NCBI GenBank assembly: GCA_947652605.1
Contig: CANTFG010000224.1
Location: 248,001-312,000, forward strand
Reading direction: 5' to 3'
From: Elmis aenea
Taxonomy: Eukaryota > Arthropoda > Insecta > Coleoptera > Elmidae
DNA length: 64,000 nt
Under the pieces are notes generated by a model. The model ran no database searches, was not told the DNA's origin, and worked only from the letters and a program-made list of their open reading frames with translations. Position numbers and translations under genes: made by a program. Positions 1-15,044 of the stretch are shown in pieces. Every line of letters begins with the position of its first letter. Position 1 is the stretch's first letter.

Positions 1-291
1 TTAGGAAATTATTAAAAATTAAAACCAGCTCATTGAAAGACATATGCAAAACAATTGTATTCATGTAAAGATGCGAAGGATAAACTTGTCCTGTGATATA
101 CAAATCAATAATTAAAATTGTTTAAAAATAGTCGCTCAAGGAACATATGTATTAACTAAAGCACGGTATTTTTAGGAAATCATTAAAAATTAAAACCAGC
201 TCATTGAAAGACATATGCAAAACAATTGTATTCATGTAAAGAGGCGATGGATAAACTGTTTCTGTGATATACAAATCAATAATTAAAATTG

Positions 292-308
292 TTTCGAAAT
301 AGTCGCTC
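292..308 (+). other. CENP-B-box-like motif (example of a repeated site)
   Basis: TTTCGAAATAGTCGCTC compared with the core nTTCGnnnnAnnCGGGn matches 7 of the 9 fixed positions (TTCG, A and CG; the last GG is CT). It lies at consensus 121-137 and recurs in every monomer of the TTCG type, while TTAG, TCAG and TTAA types lack it. Binding by a CENP-B-like protein is not shown by the sequence. Confidence 0.35.
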
Positions 309-3300
309 AAGGAACATATGTATTAACTAAAGCACGGTATTTTTAGGAAATTATTAAAAATTAAAACCAGCTCATTGAAAGATATATGCAAAACAATTGT
401 ATTCATGTAAAGAGGCGATGGATAAACTGTTCCTGTGATATACAAATCAATAATTAAAATTGTTTCGAAATAGTCGCTCAAGGAACATATGTATTAACTA
501 AAGCACGGTATTTTTAGGAAATTATTAAAAATTAAAACCAGCTCATTGAAAGACATATGCAAAACAATTGTTTTCATGTAAAGAGGCGATGGATAAACTG
601 TTCCTGTGATATACAAATCTATAATTAAAATTGTTTCGAAATAGTCGCTTAAGGAACATATGTATTAACTAAAGCACGGTATTTTTAGGAAATTATTAAA
701 AATTAAAACCAGCTCATTAAAAGACATATGCAAAACAATTGTATTCATGTAAAGAGGCGATGGATAAACTGTTCCTGTGATATACAAATCAATAATTAAA
801 ATTTTTTAGAAATAGTCGCTCAAGGAACATATGTATTAACTAAAGCACGGTATTTTTAGGAAATTATTAAAAATTAAAACCAGCTCATTGAAAGACATAT
901 GCAAAACAATTGTATTCATGTAAAGAGGCGATGAATAAACTGTTCCTGTGATATACAAATCAATAATTAAAATTGTTTAGAAATAGTCGCTCAAGGAACA
1001 TATGTATTAACTAAAGCACGGTATTTTTAGGAAATTAATAAAAATTAAAACCAGCTCATTGAAAGACATATGCAAAACAATTGTATTCATGTAAAGAGGC
1101 GATGGATAAACTGTTCCTGTGATATACAAATCAATAATTAAAATTGTTTCGAAATAGTCGCTCAAGGAACATATGTATTAACTAAAGCACGGTATTTTTA
1201 GGAAATAATTAAAAATTAAAACCAGCTCATTGAAAGACATATGCAAAACAATTGTATTCATGTAAAGAGGCGATGGATAAACTGATCCTGTGATATACAA
1301 ATCAATAATTAAAATTGTTTCGAAATAGTCGCTCAAGGAACATATGTATTAACTAAAGCACGGTATTTTTAGGAAATAATTAAAAATTAAAACCAGCTCA
1401 TTGAAAGACATATGCAAAACAATTGTATTCATGTAAAGAGGCGATGGATAAACTGTTCCTGTGATATACAAATCAATAATTAAAATTGTTTAGAAATAGT
1501 CGCTCAAGGAACATATGTATTAACTAAAGCACGGTATTTTTAAGACATTATTAAAAATTAAAACCAGCTCATTGAAAGACATATGCAAAACAATTGTATT
1601 CATGTAAAAAGGCGATGGATAAACTGTTCCTGTCATATACAAATCAATAATTAAAATTGTTTAGAAATAGTCGCTCAAGGAACATATGTATTAACTAAAG
1701 CACGGTATTTTTAGGAAATTATTAAAAATTAAAACCAGCTCATTGAAAGACATATGCAAAACAATTGTATTCATGTAAAGAGGCGATGGATAAACTGTTC
1801 CTGTGATATACAAATCAATAATTAAAATTGTTTAGAAATAGTCGCTCAAGGAACATATGTATTAACTAAAGCACGGTATTTTTAGGAAATTATTAAAAAT
1901 TAAAACCAGCTCATTGAAAGACATATGCAAAACAATTGTATTCATGTAAAGAGGCGATGGATAAACTGTTTCTGTGATATACAAATCAATAATTAAAATT
2001 GTTTCGAAATAGTCGCTCAAGGAACATATGTATGAACTAAAGCACGGTATTTTTTGGAAATCATTAAAAATTAAAACCAGCTCATTGAAAGACATATGCA
2101 AAACAATTGTATTCATGTAAAGAGGCGATGGATAAACTGTTCCAGTGATATACAAATCAATAATTGAAATTGTTTCGAAATAGTCGCTTAAGGAACATAT
2201 GTATTAACTAAAGCACTGTATTTTTAGGAAATTATTAAAAATTAAAACCAGCTCTTTGAAAGACATATGCAAAACAATTGTATTCATGTAAAGAGGCGAT
2301 GGATAAACTGTTCCTGTGATATACAAATCAATAATTAAAATTGTTCAGAAATAGTCGCTCAAGGAATATATGTATTAACTAAAGCACGGTATTTTTAGGA
2401 AATTATTAAAAATTAAAACCAGCTCATTGAAAGACATATGCAAAACAATTGTATTCATGTAAAGAAGCGATGGATAAACTGTTCCTGTGATATACAAATC
2501 AATAATTAAAATTGTTTAGAAATAGTCGCTCAAGGAACATATGTATTAACTAAAGCACGGTATTTTTAGGAAATTATTAAAAATTAAAACCAGCTCATTG
2601 AAAGACATATGCAAAACAATTGTATTCATGTAAAGAGGCGATGGATAAACTGTTTCTGTGATATACAAATCAATAATTGAAATTGTTTCGAAATAGTCGC
2701 TTAAGGAACATATGTATTAACTAAAGCACGGTATTTTTAGCAAATTATTAAAAATTAAAACCAGCTCATTGAAAGACATATGCAAAACAATTGTATTCAT
2801 GTAAAGAGGCGATGGATAAACTGTTCCTGTGATATACAAATCAATAATTAAAATTGTTTCGAAATAGTCGCTCAAGGAACATATGTATTAACTAAAGCAC
2901 GGTATTTTTAGGAAATTATTAAAAATTAAAACCAGCTCTTTGAAAGACATATGCAAAACAACTGTATACATGTAAAAAAGCGATAGATAAACTGTTCCTG
3001 TAATATACAAATCAATAATTAAAATTGTTTCGAAATAGTCGCTCAAGGAACATATGTATTAACTAAAGCACGGTATTTTTAGAAAATTATTAAAAATTAA
3101 AACCAGCTCATTGAAAGACATATGCAAAACAATTGTATTCATGTAAAGAGGCGATGGATAAACTGTTCCTGTGATATACAAATCTATAATTAAAATTGTT
3201 TCGAAATAGTCGCTTAAGGAACATATGTATTAACTAAAGCACGGTATTTTTAGGAAATTATTAAAAATTAAAACCAGCTCATTGAAAGACATATGCAAAA

Positions 3301-5130
3301 CAATTGTATTCATGTAAAGAGGCGATGGATAAACTGTTCCTGTGATATACAAATCAATAATTAAAATTGTTTAGAAATAGTCGCTCAAGAAACATATGTA
3401 TTAACTAAAGCACGGTATTTTTAAGAAATTATTAAAAATTAAAACCAGCTCATTGAAAGACATATGCAAAACAATTGTATTCATGTAAAGAGGCGATGGA
3501 TAAACTGTTCCTGTGATATACAAATCAATAATTAAAATTGTTTCGAAATAGTCGCTCAAGGAACATATGTATTAACTAAAGCACGGTATTTTTAGGAAAT
3601 TATTAAAAATTAAAACCAGCTCATTGAAAGACATATGCAAAACAATTGTATTCATGTAAAGATGCGAAGGATAAACTTGTCCTGTGATATACAAATCAAT
3701 AATTAAAATTGTTTAAAAATAGTCGCTCAAGGAACATATGTATTAACTAAAGCACGGTATTTTTAGGAAATCATTAAAAATTAAAACCAGCTCATTGAAA
3801 GACATATGCAAAACAATTGTATTCATGTAAAGAGGCGATGGATAAACTGTTTCTGTAATATACAAATCAATAATTAAAATTGTTTCGAAATAGTCGCTCA
3901 AGGAACATATGTATTAACTAAAGCACGGTATTTTAAGGAAATTATTAAAAATTAAAACCAGCTCATTGAAAGATATATGCAAAACAATTGTATTCATGTA
4001 AAGAGGCGATGGATAAACTGTTCCTGTGATATACCAATCAATAATTAAAATTGTTTAGAAATAGTCGCTCAAGGAACATATGTATTAACTAAAGCACGGT
4101 ATTTTTAGGAAATTATTAAAAATTAAAACCAGCTCATTGAAAGACATATGCAAAACAATTGTATTCATATAAAGAGGCGATGGATAAACTGTTCCTGTGA
4201 TATACAAATCAATAATTAAAATTGTTTCAAAATAGTCGCTCAAGGAACATATGTATTAACTAAAGCACGGTATTTTTAGGAAATTATTAAAAATTAAAAC
4301 CAGCTCATTGAAAGACATATGCAAAACAACTGTATTCATGTAAAGATGCGAAGGATAAACTTGTCCTGTGATATGCAAATCAATAATTAAAATTGTTTCG
4401 AAATAGTCGCTCAAGGAACATATGTATTAACTAAAGCACGGTATTTTTAGGAAATTATTAAAAATTAAAACCAGCTCATTGAAAAACATATGCAATACAA
4501 TTGTATTCATGTAAAGAGACGATGGATAAACTGTTTCTGTAATATACAAATCAATAATTAAAATTGTTTCGAAATAGTCGCTCAAGGAACATATGTATTA
4601 ACTAAAGCACGGTATTTTTAGGAAATTATTAAAAATTAAAACCAGCTCATTGAAAGATATATGCAAAACAATTGTATTCATGTAAAGAGGCGATGGATAA
4701 ACTGTTCCTGTGATATACAAATCAATAATTAAAATTGTTTCGAAATAGTCGCTCAAGGAACATATGTATTAACTAAAGCACGGTATTTTTAGGAAATTAT
4801 TAAAAATTAAAACCAGCTCTTTGAAAGACATATGCAAAACAATTGTATTCATGTAAAGAGGCGATGGATAAACTGTTCCTGTGATATACAAATCAATAAT
4901 TAAAATTGTTTAGAAATAGTCGCTCAAGGAACATATGTATTAACTAAAGCACGGTATTTTTAGGAAATTATTAAAAATTAAAACCAGCTCATTGAAAGAC
5001 ATATGCAAAACAATTGTATTTATGTAAAGAGGCGATGGATAAACTGTTCCTGTGATATACAAATCAATAATTAAAATTGTTTAGAAATAGTCGCTCAAGG
5101 AACATATGTATTAACTAAAGCACGGTATTT

Positions 5131-8100
5131 TTAGGAAATTATTAAAAATTAAAACCAGCTCATTGAAAGATATATGCAAAACAATTGTATTCATGTAAAC
5201 AGGCGATGGATAAACTGTTCCTGTGATATACAAATCAATAATTAAAATTGTTTCGAAATAGTCGCTCAAGGAACATATGTATTAACTAAAGCACGGTATT
5301 TTTAGGAAATTATTAAAAATTAAAACCAGCTCATTGAAAGACATATGCAAAACAATTGTATTCATGTAAAGAGGCGATGGATAAACTGTTCCTGTGATAT
5401 ACAAATCAATAATTAAAATTGTTTAGAAATAGTCGCTCAAGGAACATATGTATTAACTAAAGCACGGTATTTTTGGGAAATCATTAAAAATTAAAACCAG
5501 CTCATTGAAAGACATATGCAAAACAATTGTATTCATGTAAAGAGGCGATGGATAAACTGTTTCTGTGATATACAAATCAATAATTAAAATTGTTTCGAAA
5601 TAGTCGCTCAAGGAACATATGTATTAACTAAAGCACGGTATTTTTAGAAAATTATTAAAAATTAAAACCAGCTCATTGAAAGACATATGCAAAACAATTG
5701 TATTCATGTAAAGAGGCGATGGATAAACTGTTTCTGTGATATACAAATCAATAATTAAAATTGTTTCGAAATAGTCGCTCAAGGAACATATGTATTAACT
5801 AAAGCACGGTATTTTTAGGAAATTATTAAAAATTAAAACCAGCTCATTGAAAGACATATGCAAAACAATTGTATTCATGTAAAGAGGCGATGGATAAACT
5901 GTTTCTGTGATATAAAAATCAAGAATTAAAATTGTTTCGAAATAGTCGCTCAAGAAACATATGTATTAACTAAAGCACGGTATTTTTAGGAAATTATTAA
6001 AAATTAAAACCAGCTCATTGAAAGACATATGCAAAACAATTGTATTCATGTAAAGAGGCGATGGATAAACTGTTTCTGTGATATAAAAATCAATAATTAA
6101 AATTGTTTCGAAATAGTCGCTCAAGGAACATATGTATTAACTAAAGCACGGTATTTTTAGGAAATTATTAAAAATTAAAACCAGCTCATTGAAAGACATA
6201 TGCAAAACAATTGTATTCATGTAAAGAGGCGATGGATAAACTGTTCCTGTGACATACCAATCAATAATTAAAATTGTTTAGAAATAGTCGCCCAAGGAAC
6301 ATATGTATTAACTAAAGCACGGTATTTTTAGGAAATTATTAAAAATTAAAACCAGCTCATTGAAAGACATATGCAAAACAATTGTATTCATGTAAAGAGG
6401 CGATGGATAAACTGTTCCTGTGATATACAAATCAATAATTAAAATTGTTTCGAAATAGTCGCTCAAGGAACATATGTATTAACTAAAGCACGGTATTGTT
6501 AGGAAATTATTAAAAATTAAAACCAGCTCATTGAAAGACATATGCAAAACAATTGTATTCATGTAAAGAGGCGATGGATAAACTGTTCCTGTGATATACA
6601 AATCAATAATTGAAATTGTTTCGAAATAGTCGCTCAAGGAACATATGTATTAACTAAAGCACGGTATTTTTAGGAAATTATTAAAAATTAAAACCAGCTC
6701 ATTGAAAGACATATGCAAAACAATTGTATTCATGTAAAGAGGCGATGGATAAACTGTTCCTGTGATATACAAATCAATAATTAAAATTGTTCAGAAATAG
6801 TCGCTCAAGGAACATATGTATTAACTAAAGCACGGTATTTTTAGGAAATCATTAAAAATTAAAACCAGCTCATTGAAAGACATATGCAAAACAATTGTAT
6901 TCATGTAAAGAGGCGATGGATAAACTGTTCCTGTGATATACAAATCAATAATTAAAATTGTTCAGAAATAATCGCTCAAGGAACATATGTATTAACTAAA
7001 GCACGGTATTTTTAGGAAATTATTAAAAATTAAAACCAGCTCATTGAAAGACATATGCAAAACAATTGTATTCATGTAAAGAGGCGATGGATAAACTGTT
7101 CCTGTGATATACAAATCAATAATTGAAATTGTTTCGAAATAGTCGCTCAAGGAACATATGTATTAACTAAAGCATGGTATTTTTAGGAAATTATTAAAAA
7201 TTAAAACCAGCTCATTGAAAGACATATGCAAAACAATTGTATTCATGTAAAGAGGCGATGGATAAACTGTTCCTGTGATATACAAATCAATAATTAAAAT
7301 TGTTTCGAAATAGTCGCTCAAGGAACATATGTATTAACTAAAGCACGGTATTTTTAGGAAATTATTAAAAATTAAAACCAGCTCATTGAAAGACATATGC
7401 AAAACAATTGTATTCATGTTAAGAGGCGATGGATAAACTGTTCCTGTGATATACAAATCAATAATTAAAATTGTTACGAAATAGTCGCTCAAGGAACATA
7501 TGTATTAACTAAAGCACGGTATTTTTAGGAAATTATTAAAAATTAAAACCAGCTCTTTGAAAGACATATGCAAAACAATTGTATTCATGTAAAAAGGCGA
7601 TGGATAAACTGTTCCTTTGATATACAAATCAATAATTAAAATTGTTCAGAAATAGTCGCTCAAGGAACATATGTATTAACTAAAGCACGGTATTTTTAGG
7701 AAATTATTAAAAATTAAAACCAGCTCATTGAAAGACATGCAAAACAATTGTATTCATGTAAAAAAGCGATGGATAAACTGTTCCAGTGATATACAAATCA
7801 ATAATTAAAATTGTTTCGAAATAGTCGCTCAAGGAACATATGTATTAACTAAAGCACGGTATTTTTAGGAAATTATTAAAAATTAAAACCAGCTCATTAA
7901 AAGACATATGCAAAACAATTGTATTCATGTAAAGAGGCGATGGATAAACTGTTCCTGTGATATACAAATCAATAATTAAAATTGTTTCGAAATAGTCGCT
8001 CAAGGAACATATGTATTAACTAAAGCACGGTATTTTTAGGAAATTATTAAAAATTAAAACCAGCTCATTGAAAGACATATGCAAAACAATTGTATTCATG

Positions 8101-11100
8101 TAAAGAGGCGATAGATAAACTGTTCCTGTAATATACAAATCAATAATTAAAATTGTTTCGAAATAGTCGCTTAAGGAACATATGTATTAACTAAAGCACG
8201 GTATTTTTAGGAAATTATTAAAAATTAAAACCAGCTCATTGAAAGACATATGCAAAACAATTGTATTCATGTAAAGAGGCGATGGATAAACTGTTCCTGT
8301 GATATACAAATCAATAATTGAATTTGTTTCGAAATAGTCGCTCAAGGAACATATGTATTAACTGAAGCACGGTATTTTTAGGAAATTATTAAAAATTAAA
8401 ACCAGCTCATTGAAAGACATATGCAAAACAATTGTATTCATGTAAAGAGGCGATGGATAAACTGTTTCTGTGATATACAAATCAATAATTAAAATTGTTT
8501 CGAAATAGTCGCTCAAGGAACATATGTATTAACTAAAGCACGGTATTTTTAGGAAATTATTAAAAATTAAAACCAGCTCATTGAAAGACATATGCAAAAC
8601 AATTGTATTCATGTAAAGAGGCGATGGATAAACTGTTCCTGTGATATACAAATCAATAATTAAAATTGTTTAGAAATAGTCGCTCAAGGAACATATGTAT
8701 TAACTAAAGCACGGTATTTTTAGGAAATTATTAAAAATTAAAACCAGCTCATTGAAAGACATATGCAAAACAATTGTATTCATGTAAAGAGGCGATGGAT
8801 AAACTGTTCCTGTGATATACAAATCAATAATTAAAATTGTTTCGAAATAGTCGCTCAAGGAACATATGTATTAACTAAAGCACGGTATTTTTAGGAAATT
8901 ATTAAAAATTAAAACCAGCTCATTGAAAGACATATGCAAAACAATTGTATTCATGTAAAGAGGCGATGGATAAACTGTTCCTGTGATATACAAATCAATA
9001 ATTAAAATTGTTTAGAAATAGTCGCTCAAGGAACATATGTATTAACTAAAGCACGGTATTTTTAGGAAATTATTAAAAATTAAAACCAGCTCATTGAAAG
9101 ACATATGCAAAACAATTGTATTCATGTAAAGAGGCGATGGATAAACTGTTCCTGTGATATACAAATCAATAATTAAAATTGTTTCGAAATAGTCGCTCAA
9201 GGAACATATGTATTAACTAAAGCATGGTATTTTTAGGAAATTATTAAAAATTAAAACCAGCTCATTGAAAGACATATGCAAAACAATTTTTTTCATGTAA
9301 AGATGCGAAGGATAAACTGTTCCTGTGATATACAAATCAATAATTAAAATTGTTTCGAAATAGTCGCTCAAGGAACATATGTATTAACTAAAGCACGGTA
9401 TTTTTAGGAAATTATTAAAAATTAAAACCAGCTCATTGAAAGACATATGCAAAACAATTTTTTTCATGTAAAGATGCGAAGGATAAACTGTTCCTGTGAT
9501 ATACAAATCAATAATTAAAATTGTTTCGAAATAGTCGCTCAAGGAATATATGTATTAACTAAAGCACGGTATTTTTAGGAAATTATTAAAAATTAAAACC
9601 AGCTTATTGAAAGACATATGCGAAACAATTGCATTCATGTAAAGAGGCGATGGATAAACTGTTCCTGTAATATACAAATCAATAATTAAAATTGTTTCGA
9701 AATAGTCGCTTAAGGAACATATGTATTAACTAAAGCACGGTATTTTTAGGAAATTATTAAAAATTAAAACCAGCTCATTGAAAGACATATGCAAAACAAT
9801 TGTATTCATGTAAAGAGGCGATGGATAAACTGTTCCTGTGATATACAAATCAATAATTGAATTTGTTTCGAAATAGTCGCTCAAGGAACATATGTATTAA
9901 CTGAAGCACGGTATTTTTAGGAAATTATTAAAAATTAAAACCAGCTCATTGAAAGATATATGCAAAACAATTGTATTCATGTAAACAGGCGATGGATAAA
10001 CTGTTCCTGTGATATACAAATCAATAATTAAAATTGTTTAGAAATAGTCGCTCAAGGAACATATGTATTAACTAAAGCACGGTATTTTTAGGAAATTATT
10101 AAAAATTAAAACCAGCTCATTGAAAGATATATGCAAAACAATTGTATTCATGTAAACAGGCGATAGATAAACTGTTCCTGTGATATACAAATCAATAATT
10201 AAAATTGTTTCGAAATAGTCGCTCAAGGAACATATGTATTAACTAAAGCACGGTATTTTTAGGAAATTATTAAAAATTAAAACCAGCTCATTGAAAGACA
10301 TATGCAAAACAATTGTATTCATGTAAAGAGGCGATGGATAAACTGTTCCTGTGATATACAAATCAATAATTAAAATTGTTTAGAAATAGTCGCTCAAGGA
10401 ACATATGTATTAACTAAAGCACGGTATTTTTGGGAAATCATTAAAAATTAAAACCAGCTCATTGAAAGACATATGCAAAACAATTGTATTCATGTAAAGA
10501 GGCGATGGATAAACTGTTTCTGTGATATACAAATCAATAATTAAAATTGTTTCGAAATAGTCGCTCAAGGAACATATGTATTAACTAAAGCACGGTATTT
10601 TTAAGACATTATTAAAAATTAAAACCAGCTCATTGAAAGACATATGCAAAACAATTGTATTCATGTAAAAAGGCGATGGATAAACTGTTCCTGTCATATA
10701 CAAATCAATAATTAAAATTGTTTCGAAATAGTCGCTCAAGGAACATATGTATTAACTAAACCACGGTATTTTTAGGAAATTATTAAAAATTAAAACCAGC
10801 TCATTGAAAGACATATGCAAAACAATTGTATTCATGTAAAGAGGCGATGGATAAACTGTTTCTGTGATATAAAAATCAAGAATTAAAATTGTTTCGAAAT
10901 AGTCGCTCAAGGAACATATGTATTAACTAAAGCACGGTATTTTTAGGAAATTATTAAAAATTAAAACCAGCTCATTGAAAGACATATGCAAAACAATTGT
11001 ATTCATGTAAAGAGGCGATGGATAAACTGTTTCTGTGATATAAAAATCAATAATTAAAATTGTTTCGAAATAGTCGCTCAAGGAACATATGTATTAACTA

Positions 11101-14100
11101 AAGCACGGTATTTTTAGGAAATTATTAAAAATTAAAACCAGCTCATTGAAAGACATGCAAAACAATTGTATTCATGTAAAGAGGCGATGGATAAACTGTT
11201 CCTGTGACATACCAATCAATAATTAAAATTGTTTAGAAATAGTCGCCCAAGGAACATATGTATTAACTAAAGCACGGTATTTTTAGGAAATTATTAAAAA
11301 TTAAAACCAGCTCATTGAAAGACATATGCAAAACAATTGTATTCATGTAAAGAGGCGATGGATAAACTGTTCCTGTGATATACAAATCAATAATTAAAAT
11401 TGTTCAGAAATAGTCGCTCAAGGAACATATGTATTAACTAAAGCACGGTATTTTTAGGAAATTATTAAAAATTAAAACCAGCTCATTGAAAGACATATGC
11501 AAAACAATTGTATTCATGTAAAGAGGCGATGGATAAACTGTTCCTGTGATATACAAATCAATAATTGAAATTGTTTCGAAATAGTCGCTCAAGGAACATA
11601 TGTATTAACTAAAGCACGGTATTTTTAGGAAATTATTAAAAATTAAAACCAGCTCATTGAAAGACATATGCAAAACAATTGTATTCATGTAAAGAGGCGA
11701 TGGATAAACTGTTCCTGTGATATACAAATCAATAATTAAAATTGTTCAGAAATAGTCGCTCAAGGAACATATGTATTAACTAAAGCACGGTATTTTTAGG
11801 AAATCATTAAAAATTAAAACCAGCTCATTGAAAGACATATGCAAAACAATTGTATTCATGTAAAGAGGCGATGGATAAACTGATCCTGTGATATACAAAT
11901 CAATAATTAAAATTGTTCAGAAATAATCGCTCAAGGAACATATGTATTAACTAAAGCACGGTATTTTTAGGAAATTATTAAAAATTAAAACCAGCTCATT
12001 GAAAGACATATGCAAAACAATTGTATTCATGTAAAGAGGCGATGGATAAACTGTTCCTGTGATATACAAATCAATAATTGAAATTGTTTCGAAATAGTCG
12101 CTCAAGGAACATATGTATTAACTAAAGCATGGTATTTTTAGGAAATTATTAAAAATTAAAACCAGCTCATTGAAAGACATATGCAAAACAATTGTATTCA
12201 TGTAAAGAGGCGATGGATAAACTGTTCCTGTGATATACAAATCAATAATTAAAATTGTTTCGAAATAGTCGCTCAAGGAACATATGTATTAACTAAAGCA
12301 CGGTATTTTTAGGAAATTATTAAAAATTAAAACCAGCTCATTGAAAGACATATGCAAAACAATTGTATTCATGTTAAGAGGCGATGGATAAACTGTTCCT
12401 GTGATATACAAATCAATAATTAAAATTGTTACGAAATAGTCGCTCAAGGAACATATGTATTAACTAAAGCACGGTATTTTTAGGAAATTATTAAAAATTA
12501 AAACCAGCTCTTTGAAAGACATATGCAAAACAACTGTATTCATGTAAAAAGGCGATGGATAAACTGTTCCTTTGATATACAAATCAATAATTAAAATTGT
12601 TCAGAAATAGTCGCTCAAGGAACATATGTATTAACTAAAGCACGGTATTTTTAGGAAATTATTAAAAATTAAAACCAGCTCATTGAAAGACATATGCAAA
12701 ACAATTGTATTCATGTAAAAAAGCGATGGATAAACTGTTCCAGTGATATACAAATCAATAATTAAAATTGTTTCGAAATAGTCGCTCAAGGAACATATGT
12801 ATTAACTAAAGCACAGTATTTTTAGGAAATTATTAAAAATTAAAACCAGCTCATTAAAAGACATATGCAAAACAATTGTATTCATGTAAAGAGGCGATGG
12901 ATAAACTGTTCCTGTGATATACAAATCAATAATTAAAATTGTTTCGAAATAGTCGCTCAAGGAACATATGTATTAACCAAAGCACGGTATTTTTAGGAAA
13001 TTATTAAAAATTAAAACCAGCTCATTGAAAGACATATGCAAAACAATTGTATTCATGTAAAGAGGCGATAGATAAACTGTTCCTGTAATATACAAATCAA
13101 TAATTAAAATTGTTTCGAAATAGTCGCTTAAGGAACATATGTATTAACTAAAGCACGGTATTTTTAGGAAATTATTAAAAATTAAAACCAGCTCATTGAA
13201 AGACATATGCAAAACAATTGTATTCATGTAAAGAGGCGATGGATAAACTGTTCCTGTGATATACAAATCAATAATTGAATTTGTTTCGAAATAGTCGCTC
13301 AAGGAACATATGTATTAACTGAAGCACGGTATTTTTAGGAGATTATTAAAAATTAAAACCAGCTCATTGAAAGACATATGCAAAACAATTGTATTCATGT
13401 AAAGAGGCGATGGATAAACTGTTTCTGTGATATACAAATCAATAATTAAAATTGTTTCGAAATAGTCGCTTAAGGAACATATGTATTAACTAAAGCACGG
13501 TATTTTTAGGAAATTATTAAAAATTAAAACCAGCTCATTGAAAGACATATGCAAAACAATTGTATTCATGTAAAGAGGCGATGGATAAACTGTTCCTGTG
13601 ATATACAAATCAATAATTAAAATTGTTTAGAAATAGTCGCTCAAGGAACATATGTATTAACTAAAGCACGGTATTTTTAGGAAATTATTAAAAATTAAAA
13701 CCAGCTCATTGAAAGACATATGCAAAACAATTGTATTCATGTAAAGAGGCGATGGATAAACTGTTCCTGTGATATACAAATCAATAATTAAAATTGTTTC
13801 GAAATAGTCGCTCAAGGAACATATGTATTAACTAAAGCACGGTATTTTTAGGAAATTATTAAAAATTAAAACCAGCTCATTGAAAGACATATGCAAAACA
13901 ATTGTATTCATGTAAAGAGGCGATGGATAAACTGTTCCTGTGATATACAAATCTATAATTGAATTTGTTTCGAAATAGTCGCTCAAGGAACATATGTATT
14001 AACTAAAGCACGGTATTTTTAGGAAATTATTAAAAATTAAAACCAGCTCATTGAAAGACATATGCAAAACAATTGTATTCATGTAAAGAGGCGATGGATA

Positions 14101-15044
14101 AACTGTTCCTGTGATATACAAATCAATAATTAAAATTGTTTAGAAATAGTCGCTCAAGGAACATATGTATTAACTAAAGCACGGTATTTTTAGGAAATTA
14201 TTAAAAATTAAAACCAGCTCATTGAAAGACATATGCAAAACAATTTTTTTCATGTAAAGATGCGAAGGATAAACTGTTCCTGTGATATACAAATCAATAA
14301 TTAAAATTGTTTCGAAATAGTCGCTCAAGGAACATATGTATTAACTAAAGCACGGTATTTTTAGGAAATTATTAAAAATTAAAACCAGCTCATTGAAAGA
14401 CATATGCAAAACAATTTTTTTCATGTAAAGATGCGAAGGATAAACTGTTCCTGTGATATACAAATCAATAATTAAAATTGTTTCGAAATAGTCGCTCAAG
14501 GAATATATGTATTAACTAAAGCACGGTATTTTTAGGAAATTATTAAAAATTAAAACCAGCTTATTGAAAGACATATGCGAAACAATTGCATTCATGTAAA
14601 GAGGCGATGGATAAACTGTTCCTGTAATATACAAATCAATAATTAAAATTGTTTCGAAATAGTCGCTTAAGGAACATATGTATTAACTAAAGCACGGTAT
14701 TTTTAGGAAATTATTAAAAATTAAAACCAGCTCATTGAAAGACATATGCAAAACAATTGTATTCATGTAAAGAGGCGATGGATAAACTGTTCCTGTGATA
14801 TACAAATCAATAATTGAATTTGTTTCGAAATAGTCGCTCAAGGAACATATGTATTAACTGAAGCACGGTATTTTTAGGAAATTATTAAAAATTAAAACCA
14901 GCTCATTGAAAGACATATGCAAAACAATTGTATTCATGTAAAGAGGCGATGGATAAACTGTTTCTGTGATATACAAATCAATAATTAAAATTGTTTCGAA
15001 ATAGTCGCTCAAGGAACATATGTATTAACTAAAGCACGGTATTT
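5131..15044. repeat. Higher-order repeat, 29 monomers, two adjacent copies
   Basis: Unit 1 is about 5131-10087 and unit 2 about 10088-15044, offset 4957 bp (29 x 171 minus the 2-bp loss near 7737). Shared markers at this offset include GTAAACAGG (5194 and 10151), TTTTTGGGAAATCATT (TGGG at 5474 and 10431), TATAAAAATCAAG (5911 and 10868) and the AGCTTATTG/GCGAAAC/TTGCATT monomer (AGCTTA at 9601 and 14558). Several monomers differ between copies, for example 5644 against 10601 and the final monomer of each unit, so the copies have diverged or been partly converted. Unit edges are approximate to one monomer. Confidence 0.8.

Noticed and set aside
292..308. Proof of a functional centromere from the CENP-B-like motif
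   Set aside because: Two of nine core positions fail and no binding data exist; kept only as a low-confidence observation.
1862..2155. 97-codon minus-strand frame repeated across the satellite, also at 18445, 23917, 39990, 45294, 50857, 54788, 56840, 59063 and 63167
   Set aside because: It is satellite sequence read across two monomers, open only because one stop is lost by a single substitution. There are no flanking gene signals and no recognisable domain.
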